Assembly (NCBI GenBank): GCA_041752395.1
Contig: JBGSWN010000031.1
Coordinates: 1 to 64,000, forward strand
Reading direction: 5' to 3'
Origin: UBA6168 sp041752395
GTDB taxonomy: Bacteria > Bacteroidota > Bacteroidia > Chitinophagales > Saprospiraceae
DNA: 64,000 bases
This document shows, piece by piece, positions 37,001 through 45,169 of this stretch (positions are counted from its first letter, which is position 1; each line of letters starts with the position of its first letter). Both the position numbers and the translations under genes were made by a program. The notes below the pieces were generated by a model. That model saw nothing but the letters and a program-made list of their open reading frames with translations. It made no database searches and had not been told where the DNA came from.

Positions 37001-40000
37001 GGCCCCTACAATTATGACACGCCAGGAGGTACGATATTTTCCAAAGGCTTGAACACCTCGAACGCCCGTCTGCTGGAACCAGAAACCCGTTGGGCAGGTA
37101 TCATGCGGCAGTTGACGACCAATGATTTTCAAACCGCCAATATCGAATACATCGAATTCTGGATGATGAGCCCCTACTTGGACAAAACGGGCGCAGATGC
37201 CGGAAACCCTGATGCCGCTAATGGTGACATGGACGGTTATATCTATTTCAACCTCGGAAATATTTCCGAGGATATCATGCCCGACTCTCGGAAGTTTTTT
37301 GAAAATGGCCTTCCTGGCCCAAATACAACGGGGCGCCGAGCGGCAAACACCAATTGGGGAAGAGTGCCGCTCACGCAGCAAATCACTACCCAGTTTGACA
37401 CGGATCCTGAAAACCGGGCTGCGCAAGACGTGGGCCTCGATGGGCTCTCAGATGTCGCTGAGCGGGTGAAGTTTAAACCCTTTTTGGATGCTATCAATAA
37501 TCCAACCACGGGCATTACCGACCCTGATATTCGTGCGTCAATATTCAATGACCCCTCCAACGATGATTTTGTTCACTTCCGTTACGGCGAAGATTTCAAT
37601 AACAATACACCACTTTTAGAGCGGTATGATCGCTTTTTTGGAACAGAAGGCAACACGCCTATCTTACAAGGGGAACAGACCTCACCTGCTTCCACGCTTT
37701 TGCCAGATGGCGAAGACCTTGATGGCGATCGCACTTTGAACGAAACGGAAGGGTATTTCCAGTACCGGGTTCCTATCAAATACGATGGCGGCAAGGGGAT
37801 TGACCTCGACAACCCGTTCATCACTGACGTTACGACTGGCGAAAATGGCCGGGTTTGGTACCGATTCAGGGTTCCACTTGACGTGCCAGCCTCCGACCCA
37901 AACTTTGCAAAAGTAGGTGGGATTGAAGATTTCCGCTCCATACGCTTCATGCGCATGTACTTCAAGGACTTCAAAGCGCCTGTTCAGTTTCGCTTCGCAA
38001 CGCTTGACTTGCAGCGCAACCAATGGCGTCGCTACAAGCAGGACATTGGCGAGGCATGTATTTCTGCTGACCCAGACGACTTCCAAGGGCAGACTGTTTT
38101 TGAGCTAAACAAAGTCAATATTGAGGAAAACAGCCAGCGCCAACCTTTCAACTACGTGTTGCCTCCGGGCATCACCCGTGAGCAGGCACTGGGCGTAAAC
38201 CTGCAAGCTTTTCAGAACGAGCAGGCCTTGACGATGAAGGTTTGCAACTTAGCAGATGGTGATGCAAGGGGCATGTTCAAGAACCTGAACCTTGACATGC
38301 GTTACTACAGCAAGCTGAAAATGTTTGTACACGCAGAACCAACTGACTGTGGCATGGGCCCAGAGCCACTGGACAATGAAGACTTAAGGGTTTTTGTGCG
38401 CTTCGGCAGTGACTTTAAGAACAATTTTTACGAGTACGAAATACCGCTGACGCTCTCCGACCCGGATGACCCGACGCCGAAAAACGACAGCAAATACCAG
38501 CGGGTTGTTTGGCCGAAGGACAATGACATCAGTATTGTTTTTGATCAATTGAAAACGTTGAAACTTAATCGGAATGCAAGTTCGACCAGTGCTGGGCAGA
38601 TATATTCAGATGAAATTGATAGGGACAACGGCTTGGGCAAGGCCCGTATCAGCATCAAAGGAGCCCCCAACCTTGGCAATATAAAGGCACTGATGATCGG
38701 TATCCGAAATGCAAAAGAAGGCGACGAATGCGACCCGAGCGATACGAAGAGCGTAGAAATATGGGTGAATGAGCTTCGGACATTCGGACTCGATGAAAGA
38801 GGCGGCGTGGCTGCCACTGCCCGAGCGGATATCCAATTGGCCGACCTCGGCACCCTGAGCCTTTCTGGCAAAGCCAGCAGCATCGGTTTTGGGGCGCTTG
38901 ACCAAAAATTGCTAGAGCGGAGCCGGGAGCAGATTACGCAGTACGATATTGCCACCCAGGTGGCACTCGACAAGTTTTTGCCCAGTGGTTTTGGGCTGAA
39001 ACTGCCTTTTTATTTCCAATACTCCAGCGAAGTCCACAACCCTCAGTTTGACCCCTATGATTTGGACATCGAAGTGAGCGATAAAAAGAAACTGGTCAGC
39101 GACCCTGCGGCCTATAAAAAACTGGTGCAGACGGCGACCAAGATCAAGAGCTACAACTTCACAAACGTACGTTGGGAAGACCCTAATTCCAATGGTAAAA
39201 AAATGCCTTGGAGCTTGTCGAACTTCAGCTTTACCTATGGTTTTGAGGAGACCTCACGCCGTGACCCCATTATTGAAAGCGATGTGCTCACCCGTAATCG
39301 TGGCGCCATTGACTACACTTACCAGCGGAACGTCAAGTACATCGAGCCATTTAAAAAACTGATTAAAAAGGACAAGTACCTCAAGTTTATCAAAGAGATA
39401 AACTTTAATCTTTTGCCGAATTCGTTCAGTGTTTCCACAGACCTCGACCGACGTTTCAACAAGACAAAATATAGGTTCTCCGGTGACAACCCACTTTACA
39501 ATACCTATTTCAATAAACAGTTCCTCTGGACCCGCCGCTATGATTTAGCTTGGGATTTCACCAAAAACCTGAAGTTTAAATTCAATGCAGACAATACTGG
39601 TGTAGTTGACGAGCCAGAAGAGAACGAAATGATCAGGCGGAACCAACTTAGTTCCAGCGACCCTGAGTACATCTCCAATATCAAGGATTACCGAAGGGAA
39701 GCCATTTTCAAAAATATGCGTGATTTTGGCCGAACCAAAAGCTACAAGCACCAGTATTCATTGACCTACAACGTACCCTTAAAGGCGTTCCCGTTCATGG
39801 ATTGGACAAGCCTGAAACTTTCCTACGATGCCGATTACTCGTGGGATGCCGCCAGTCTTGCCACCAATGCACAGGCACTTGGCAACGTCATCACCAATGG
39901 CCAGCGCCGTCAAGTGGAAGGAGACCTTGACTTTGAAAAGCTTTACAACTATTCAAAATACCTTAAAAAAATCAACTCTAAGCCAAAGCCAGGTACAAAA

Positions 40001-41677
40001 ACCAAAGGCGGTAAAAACGAGGTGGATGCCAAGGACGTAGAAGGTAAGCCAAGCCGAAAAGATAAAAAATCGAAAGATGCCCCACCTACCAAAGATGGCA
40101 AGGATGCGGTTGGCAAGGACGGAAATGGCAAGGACAAAAAAGCACCCGGCAAGGACGATAAGGCCAAAGAACATGAGCCATCTTTCGTGGAGCGGGCGCT
40201 CATTCGGCCACTGATGACGGTTCGTAAGTTGAAGGTTCGCTACACGGAAGACTATGGAACTGTAATACCCGGTTATTTGCCACAGTCCAAACTTTTGGGC
40301 ATGAACAAGTTCACCTCGCCGGGCTGGGATTTCATAGCAGGCAAGCAGCCGAACATCAACCCAGATGACTACTACACAGACAAGGATTGGCTGCACAAAA
40401 ACTGGCAGTGGATTACCCCAGACCTTGAGTACGCACTTCCAAAAAACGTGACCCAAAACTACGAGCAGGTCATTGATGGAAAATTGGACCTCGAACCTTT
40501 CTCCGATTTTCGGGTCACCATGGAAGCCAAACGCTCTAAAGGTAAGAACCACGTGGAGGAATTCCGGCGCTATGATGACCTTGGCGGTGATCCTGTACAG
40601 CAAGAGTTTAGGCACGCCAACACGACCGATTATGGGCAGTTCACGACAAGCTACTCTGCGCTGAACACTTTGTTTATCAGTGGTGAAAAAGGGCTAAATG
40701 ACCTGTTCCAAGAGTTTTCTGACAACAAACTCATCGTGGCGAATAGGTTGGGAACCGGCGTTCACCAAAACCCTGACTCTTCTTATCTGGGTTACCCGAA
40801 AGGTTACGGGCCATTCAGCCAAAACGTATTGCTGCCATCGTTCATCGCCGCATACACTGGGCAGGACGCCAATACCATTAAATTATCGAACAACTACGTG
40901 GGAGACGTTATCATCAAAACACTCCCCCGCCCCAACTGGCGCTTGACCTACAATGGTCTCTCGAAACTGGGCAACCTGGCCGATATTTTCCAAAGCATTT
41001 CCATCACGCACGGCTATCAGGGCAAACTGGTGGTGAACAGCTTCGACACTGACCGCCAGTTCGACCGAAACAACCTGACCAAGGTCAAGGAAACCACCTT
41101 GGACTACTACTCCCGCTTTGAAATCCCAGACATTCAAATTGACGAGCAGTTCAGCCCACTTTTGGGGATTGACGTTCGGCTTAAAAATGATATGTCCTTC
41201 AAGGCAGAATACAAAAACAGTCGGCTATTGCGGTTGGAGCTGATTGGCACCGGTCGTTTGCGAGAAACTAAAGCTTCTGAATACACGGGCGCTTTTGGCT
41301 ATAAATTGAAGGATGCCAAAATCAGCTTCCTTTCTCCGAAGAAGAAAAAGAAGACCTCAAAAAAGGAGGATACTAAGAAGCCGAGCAACAACAGGCCAGG
41401 CCAGCGGGCCAGCCAAAGCACGCCCGGCGACATGGACTTCACGTTCGACCTCTCCATCCGGGACGACGTGACGAATATCCGGGAACTGATAACCGGCCTC
41501 GTGGAGCCTGACCGAGGAAACAGGCGCATCACGATTGCCCCGGCCATCACGTACCAATTGAACAACCAGCTGTCGCTGCGTTTCTTTTTTGATTATTCTA
41601 AAAACATCCCGTACACCTCGGCCGGGTACACCACCACCAATATCCGAAGTGGTGTGACGGTCAGGTTTACCCTGTGA
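34064..41677 (+). CDS. sprA: SprA/Sov, type IX secretion outer-membrane translocon
   Basis: 2537 residues from ATG 34064 (MKKRIILPGILMVIGLFAL signal; an ATG nine bases upstream is also possible). SprA is the giant outer-membrane barrel through which T9SS cargo leaves the cell. Family marks seen: repeated EFWMMSPYLD-type and IPPGSVxVTAGG blocks, GFGALDQKLLERSREQ near residue 1608, and IQMNVEGSIGEKLKLSTNY near 215-235, and a barrel-like C-terminus ending VRFTL. Length fits the family (about 2400-2500). Two lysine-rich low-complexity inserts stand out: about 1975-2045 (39970-40180) and about 2425-2455 (41335-41430). Both T9SS cargo genes in this window should depend on it. Residues encoded at 34700-34885 are duplicated in the macroglobulin gene. 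Confidence 0.95.
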   Translation: MKKRIILPGILMVIGLFALTTPMRGSSHFPENPYSPEYVLATHENSPAKLSSMLTSLLTVPQDTIPLEPRNGDFYTTPSSNPFDLKDPKEVKQTVEFDPVTNQYIITEKIGDDYFSPPTYMTFEEFMDYQTKKQEQDYFKELNGSGQRGVNGKLDPIGKIDVKNQLIERLFGGTKVDIQPKGNIDLTFGVDYSNTQNPSWTKRQQRRGGFDFDMDIQMNVEGSIGEKLKLSTNYNTKATFDFDNTMKLDYNTDAFGEDDIIKKIEAGNVSLPLKSTLIQGSQSLFGLKTELQFAKLRLALVASQQRSRQDDVTLKGGSQFQEYEVFADAYDENRHFLLTHYNRNNFENSLSDLPAIKTLFKIQKIQVWVTDTRGSTENIRDIVAIADIGETTRMTNNSAAMQPPAVPVYPDNKGQGLPDNYANPIYPALLANASSKQVERIVNVLKTPPFNFQQGRDFEKVTARLLSTSEYTFHPELGFISINLNIQPDQVVGVAFEYTYRDKLYQVGQMAEDVAQNTGISNSQDSTQIPNQNVLFVKMLKSTVQPVNLPTWDLMMKNVYNIGAYNVSQEDFKLDIFYDDPGQGSKRFLPSSNLAGIPLLRVFNLDQLNVQNDPQPDGVFDYVEGLTIQSRNGRVMFPVLEPFGSALRAKIADPSEALEEKKYVYDQLYRQTLFNAREFPELNRFTIKGTYKSSVSSEISLGAFNIPPGSVIVTAGGAPLVEGRDYEVDYSIGKVRILNDAILNSGTPIKVSFEDNTLFGFQTKSMIGMRADYEVNKHLTLGATYLRLFERPFTQKVNIGDDPINNRMFGLDVNYSNEVPWITKMVDKLPFISTKAPSNVTLSAETAAIKPGHARAINENSEADKGGVVYIDDFEGSAQPINVQSPFNGTNGWVMSSIPQNDMFPESGLRDNILAGVNRAHLSWFRMEPGSDIRGDGDSGNPYSQNIRQQEIFPNLSNQNSFGDNFTQILDIAYDPTRRGPYNYDTPGGTIFSKGLNTSNARLLEPETRWAGIMRQLTTNDFQTANIEYIEFWMMSPYLDKTGADAGNPDAANGDMDGYIYFNLGNISEDIMPDSRKFFENGLPGPNTTGRRAANTNWGRVPLTQQITTQFDTDPENRAAQDVGLDGLSDVAERVKFKPFLDAINNPTTGITDPDIRASIFNDPSNDDFVHFRYGEDFNNNTPLLERYDRFFGTEGNTPILQGEQTSPASTLLPDGEDLDGDRTLNETEGYFQYRVPIKYDGGKGIDLDNPFITDVTTGENGRVWYRFRVPLDVPASDPNFAKVGGIEDFRSIRFMRMYFKDFKAPVQFRFATLDLQRNQWRRYKQDIGEACISADPDDFQGQTVFELNKVNIEENSQRQPFNYVLPPGITREQALGVNLQAFQNEQALTMKVCNLADGDARGMFKNLNLDMRYYSKLKMFVHAEPTDCGMGPEPLDNEDLRVFVRFGSDFKNNFYEYEIPLTLSDPDDPTPKNDSKYQRVVWPKDNDISIVFDQLKTLKLNRNASSTSAGQIYSDEIDRDNGLGKARISIKGAPNLGNIKALMIGIRNAKEGDECDPSDTKSVEIWVNELRTFGLDERGGVAATARADIQLADLGTLSLSGKASSIGFGALDQKLLERSREQITQYDIATQVALDKFLPSGFGLKLPFYFQYSSEVHNPQFDPYDLDIEVSDKKKLVSDPAAYKKLVQTATKIKSYNFTNVRWEDPNSNGKKMPWSLSNFSFTYGFEETSRRDPIIESDVLTRNRGAIDYTYQRNVKYIEPFKKLIKKDKYLKFIKEINFNLLPNSFSVSTDLDRRFNKTKYRFSGDNPLYNTYFNKQFLWTRRYDLAWDFTKNLKFKFNADNTGVVDEPEENEMIRRNQLSSSDPEYISNIKDYRREAIFKNMRDFGRTKSYKHQYSLTYNVPLKAFPFMDWTSLKLSYDADYSWDAASLATNAQALGNVITNGQRRQVEGDLDFEKLYNYSKYLKKINSKPKPGTKTKGGKNEVDAKDVEGKPSRKDKKSKDAPPTKDGKDAVGKDGNGKDKKAPGKDDKAKEHEPSFVERALIRPLMTVRKLKVRYTEDYGTVIPGYLPQSKLLGMNKFTSPGWDFIAGKQPNINPDDYYTDKDWLHKNWQWITPDLEYALPKNVTQNYEQVIDGKLDLEPFSDFRVTMEAKRSKGKNHVEEFRRYDDLGGDPVQQEFRHANTTDYGQFTTSYSALNTLFISGEKGLNDLFQEFSDNKLIVANRLGTGVHQNPDSSYLGYPKGYGPFSQNVLLPSFIAAYTGQDANTIKLSNNYVGDVIIKTLPRPNWRLTYNGLSKLGNLADIFQSISITHGYQGKLVVNSFDTDRQFDRNNLTKVKETTLDYYSRFEIPDIQIDEQFSPLLGIDVRLKNDMSFKAEYKNSRLLRLELIGTGRLRETKASEYTGAFGYKLKDAKISFLSPKKKKKTSKKEDTKKPSNNRPGQRASQSTPGDMDFTFDLSIRDDVTNIRELITGLVEPDRGNRRITIAPAITYQLNNQLSLRFFFDYSKNIPYTSAGYTTTNIRSGVTVRFTL
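34700..34885 (+). repeat. Segment of sprA duplicated in the macroglobulin gene
   Basis: Partner of 12701-12886; 186 bases, no gaps, about 88% identical by hand count, 59 of 62 residues identical. Confidence 0.9.
34962..34978. repeat. Perfect small hairpin around TTGCTTCGCAA in sprA
   Basis: TTGTTGC, TTC loop, GCAACAA: 7-bp stem inside the sprA frame, encoding VASQQ. Confidence 0.6.
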
Positions 41678-41700
41678 CATAGGTTACAATAGCAGCATGA

Positions 41701-41736
41701 AAAGCCCCGAAACCAAATTTCGGGGCTTTTCTTTTT
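41701..41736 (+). terminator. Rho-independent terminator of sprA
   Basis: AAAGCCCCGAAA (41701-41712) pairs exactly with TTTCGGGGCTTT (41718-41729), followed by a T-rich run. Confidence 0.92.
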
Positions 41737-41798
41737 GGTGAAATAGCGCAATTTTGCGCAGCACCTGAAATCCAGAACAAATTCAGGTCGCAAAATGC

Positions 41799-41806
41799 TA
41801 TCTTTG
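41799..41806 (+). promoter_or_regulatory. -7 box (TATCTTTG) of moaA
   Basis: Exact TAnnTTTG match, 37 bases before the moaA GTG start and just after the sprA terminator. Confidence 0.55.
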
Positions 41807-41843
41807 GCTGCGCCAAAAACACCAAAAATACAAATCTGAATAA

Positions 41844-42833
41844 GTGCTCAAAGACAATCACCACCGCCCGGTAAATTACTTGCGCCTCGCAGTGACCGAC
41901 CGTTGCAACCTTCGCTGCTTCTACTGTATGCCGGAGGAAGGCATCGAGTATATGCCCAAAGCGGAGTTGATGAGCTACGAGGAAATGGTGCGAATCGTGC
42001 GGATGCTGGTCAGTTTGGGCATCCAAAAACTGCGCATCACGGGCGGTGAGCCTTTCATCCGGCGAGACATGATGGATTTTTTGGGGGAAATGAGCAGGAT
42101 GGATGGGCTGCAGGAAGTCAACATCACCACAAACGGTGTCGTGACCGCCCCACTCGTGCCAGCGCTAAAAAAACTGGGCATCCGCTCCGTCAACCTCAGC
42201 CTGGATACACTCGATCGGCAGCTTTTTCATGAAATCACCCGACGTGACGACTTCGATAAGGTGATGAAAACCTTTGACGCTTTGCTCTCACACGGCATTT
42301 CCACCAAAATAAATGCGGTGATGATGGAGGGCAAAAATGACAACGACCTCCTTCCTCTGGCCATGCTCACGAAAGACCATCCCGTTGGTGTTCGTTACAT
42401 CGAGGAGATGCCGTTCAACGGCGGCGAGGCGCATTACGACCAGCTTTGGTGGAGCCACCGCCGCATCCTTGAAACACTGAAAAGCCATTTTCCGAATTTG
42501 GAAAAAATACCCGACCCACCCTCCTCAACTTCCTACAATTACCGGATACCGGGGCATCGGGGCACGGTGGGCATCATCGCTGCCTACAGTCGCACGTTTT
42601 GTGGCACCTGCAACCGGATCCGCCTCACGCCGCAGGGACTGATGAAAACCTGCCTGTACGACGACGGCGTTTTCAACATTAAAAACCTGCTTCGTGCTGG
42701 CGCAACAGACGAGCAGCTCGGCCAAGCGGTACTGGATGCCCTCGGCAATCGGGCCAAAGATGGCTTCGAGGCGGAAGGGCGTCGGCGCTTTGGGTTGCCA
42801 GTTTCGGAGAGCATGGCGACCATTGGCGGGTGA
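41844..42833 (+). CDS. moaA: GTP 3',8-cyclase MoaA (molybdenum cofactor)
   Basis: 329 residues, GTG start. Radical-SAM cysteine motif CNLRCFYC (residues about 20-27) binds the first 4Fe-4S cluster; C-terminal FCGTCNRIRLTPQGLMKTCL (about 252-271) supplies the second cluster; the chain ends in GG (ATIGG), required in MoaA for function. Catalyses the first step of molybdopterin synthesis from GTP. No other moa or mob gene is in the window, so the rest of the pathway must be elsewhere. Start chosen because the preceding region holds a promoter and the alignment of the N-terminus (NYLRLAVTDRCN) fits. Tract of GTGAGCG words follows the stop. Confidence 0.95.
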   Translation: MLKDNHHRPVNYLRLAVTDRCNLRCFYCMPEEGIEYMPKAELMSYEEMVRIVRMLVSLGIQKLRITGGEPFIRRDMMDFLGEMSRMDGLQEVNITTNGVVTAPLVPALKKLGIRSVNLSLDTLDRQLFHEITRRDDFDKVMKTFDALLSHGISTKINAVMMEGKNDNDLLPLAMLTKDHPVGVRYIEEMPFNGGEAHYDQLWWSHRRILETLKSHFPNLEKIPDPPSSTSYNYRIPGHRGTVGIIAAYSRTFCGTCNRIRLTPQGLMKTCLYDDGVFNIKNLLRAGATDEQLGQAVLDALGNRAKDGFEAEGRRRFGLPVSESMATIGG

Positions 42834-42886
42834 GAGCGTGAGCGGGTGAGCGGGTGAGAGCGTGAGAAGAGTGAGAGGGTTGAAGT
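42832..42886. repeat. GTGAGCG/GTGAGAG word tract after moaA
   Basis: Seven or so tandem 7-8 base words in one orientation, same family as 8922-8992 and 15168-15226. Confidence 0.75.
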
Positions 42887-42952
42887 TGGATATTGAAATT
42901 ATTTTAGATTTCGACTTTAACCTAAGTCATTCATTTTCAATGACTTGCGCCT

Positions 42953-42975
42953 CGTAAATCGTAAATCGTAAATCT
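42953..42975. repeat. GTAAATC heptamer x3 before coaX
   Basis: CGTAAATCGTAAATCGTAAATC: the reverse complement word GATTTAC forms the tract at 52824-52852 before glyS. Confidence 0.8.
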
Positions 42976-43006
42976 ACCTACCATCAATCATTTACCGTTA
43001 AACAAG

Positions 43007-43747
43007 TTGAACCTCGCAATTGACATCGGGAATACCCGCACCAAACTTGCTGTATTTGACGGCGACACACTGCTTCGCAAAGAAATCTGGGAAGAACTGA
43101 CAGTGGCGAAGCTAAAACAGTTGGCATACAACCAAAAGCTCGAAAAAATCATCCTTTCCAGTGTTTCCAGGCAGTCGGAGGAGGTGATGGCCTTTTTGAA
43201 AAGCCATGCTACCTTTCTTGAACTGTTACCAGGGACACCGCTTCCGATTCGCATCCAATATAAAACGCCGGAGACGCTTGGCAAGGATCGGATAGCTGCG
43301 GCAGCTGGCGCTGGCCATTTGTTTCCAAAAGAAAATTGCCTCGTGATTGATGCGGGCACTTGCATCACCCTTGACCTGTTGAATGCCGAGGGGATTTTCC
43401 TCGGCGGCAATATTTCGCCGGGCATCGAAATGCGATTGAAGGCCATGCACCATTTCACAGCAAGGCTTCCGCTGGTAAAAAGCACCCTGGAACTGCCCGA
43501 CGAATTGGGCGACAGCACCGAAAATGCGATCAGAAACGGCGCAGAATTGGGTGCTTTGTTGGAAGTTGAGGGCTTTATTCGGGCTTGTAGGAAGAAATAT
43601 CGGCCACTTCGGGTTGTTTTAACGGGAGGTGACGCTGATTTTTTTGTTAAACACACCAAAACCAAGATATTTGCGCACCAAAATTTAGTCCTGTTGGGAT
43701 TGAATCAAATTTTACAACATAATGTCAAACTTTCAGAAGGATTTTAG
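43007..43747 (+). CDS. coaX: Type III pantothenate kinase
   Basis: 246 residues with a TTG start (MNLAIDIGNTRTKLAVFDGD). ASKHA-fold motifs: DIGNTRTK at the N-terminus, GKDRIAAAAGAGHLFP near residue 88, LVIDAGTCITLDLL (catalytic aspartate) near 114, FLGGNISPGIEMRLKAMH, and a late TGGDADFF. Catalyses the first step of CoA synthesis, phosphorylation of pantothenate; panC, also on this window (59342-60193), makes its substrate. The end overlaps the start of the next gene by 26 bases, so the two are translated from one mRNA. Confidence 0.94.
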   Translation: MNLAIDIGNTRTKLAVFDGDTLLRKEIWEELTVAKLKQLAYNQKLEKIILSSVSRQSEEVMAFLKSHATFLELLPGTPLPIRIQYKTPETLGKDRIAAAAGAGHLFPKENCLVIDAGTCITLDLLNAEGIFLGGNISPGIEMRLKAMHHFTARLPLVKSTLELPDELGDSTENAIRNGAELGALLEVEGFIRACRKKYRPLRVVLTGGDADFFVKHTKTKIFAHQNLVLLGLNQILQHNVKLSEGF

Positions 43748-45050
43748 AGGTTGTTTGAACACGCTGTTTTTCTTGTTATTTGCCACTGCCGTATTTGCGC
43801 AGCCGAAAGAAAACTCGCCTTACACCCGTATCGGATTAGGAGAAAATATTTACAACTCGCTTTCGTCCTCCGGTTTTGGAGGGCTGTCGGCGGCTTATTA
43901 CGACCCACTCCACATCAATTTACAAAACCCTGCCGCCTACGGTTGGCTCAGCACGGCTACTTTTGAGGCAGGTTTTTATGCCAAACACTCCAATCTTACG
44001 CTGGGAAGTGAATCATCCGAGAACTGGTCTGGCAACTTGAGTCATATCGCTTTGGCTTTCCCAATGCACAATACCCTCAACGATGTGCTGTCCAAAAAAC
44101 AGCGCAACCTGCACTGGGGCATGAGCTTCGCATTGTTGCCAAACTCAACCGTTGGATACGACATCCAAACCACTGCAATCAATGCTAACCAAGACACCAC
44201 TGGCAATATTTACCAAGGTTCTGGCGGCACCAATAAATTCCTCTGGGGCAATGCCGTGCGCTACAAGAATTTTTCAGCGGGAGCGAATATCGGGTTCATG
44301 TTCGGGCAGTTGGAAAGCACCAGAGAGCTTGATTACCTGAACTTGGACAATTCTTACCGAGATGTTTTCGAAGACAATATCAGTGTCCGTGGCTTCATCT
44401 GGACGCTCGGCGCACAGCAGCAAATCATGCTGGAACCTAATAAAAAAGACCAAGAAACCTACACGGGAAAGTCTTTAATCGTTGGTGCCTACGGCAATTC
44501 AGCCACCAATTTTGATACCCGGAGCACTTTCCTGAGGTCGAGGTACAACCCGAGTATATTACACCGGGATACATTGGCTTTTGAGGAAGACCAAGAAGGA
44601 GCTGGCAGGCTGCCCGCTGAAATCACCCTTGGCGTGATGTACCAAAACCCTGGCAAATTCCGCTTGGGCGCTGAATATTATTTTGGCAAATGGAGCAAAT
44701 ACGAGAATGACGCCAAGCCAGATGCCCTTTTTGACAGCCGCCGGATAGCCGTTGGGGCAGAATTTATCCCCGATATTTCCTCGTACAACAATTACCTGAA
44801 GCGGGTGCGCTACCGTGCTGGTTTTTACCACAGAACCGACCCTCGCCTCAATGACCTTAAGCAATATGCGCTGACCGTGGGTTTTGGGTTGCCCGTCATT
44901 TTGCCAAGGCAACAGACTTCGTTTGTTAACTTGGCCTTTGAGTTTGGGAAGTACGACACGGCCAATGCCATCAAGGAGAATTTTGTGAAAATGTCACTTG
45001 GATTCACTCTAAATGACAGCAGTTGGTTCTTCAAGCGCAAATTTGGATAA
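43722..45050 (+). CDS. Outer-membrane barrel-like protein downstream of coaX
   Basis: 442 residues, signal peptide about 1-26 (LFFLLFATAVFAQ). Early block ENSPYTRIGLGENIYNSLSS, then GFGGLSAAY and LHINLQNPAAYGWL, followed by many alternating polar/aromatic strands, as in Bacteroidota outer-membrane proteins of the PorV/FadL-like type. I cannot assign a precise family. It overlaps coaX by 26 bases, an arrangement I have the impression is common in this phylum, with TPR-like proteins following. Sits in the outer membrane; cargo unknown. Ends in KRKFG without the terminal aromatic residue seen in many barrels. Confidence 0.72.
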   Translation: MSNFQKDFRGCLNTLFFLLFATAVFAQPKENSPYTRIGLGENIYNSLSSSGFGGLSAAYYDPLHINLQNPAAYGWLSTATFEAGFYAKHSNLTLGSESSENWSGNLSHIALAFPMHNTLNDVLSKKQRNLHWGMSFALLPNSTVGYDIQTTAINANQDTTGNIYQGSGGTNKFLWGNAVRYKNFSAGANIGFMFGQLESTRELDYLNLDNSYRDVFEDNISVRGFIWTLGAQQQIMLEPNKKDQETYTGKSLIVGAYGNSATNFDTRSTFLRSRYNPSILHRDTLAFEEDQEGAGRLPAEITLGVMYQNPGKFRLGAEYYFGKWSKYENDAKPDALFDSRRIAVGAEFIPDISSYNNYLKRVRYRAGFYHRTDPRLNDLKQYALTVGFGLPVILPRQQTSFVNLAFEFGKYDTANAIKENFVKMSLGFTLNDSSWFFKRKFG

Positions 45051-45169
45051 AATCTGCCGAGCAGTTTTCAGCGTCCATTTGATGGTGATTTTGCGAAGCA
45101 AAAAAATACCAAAAAGAGAACTGGCTGCAAGCATTCAATTATACAAAACTTAAACGTAAACATCTGATT

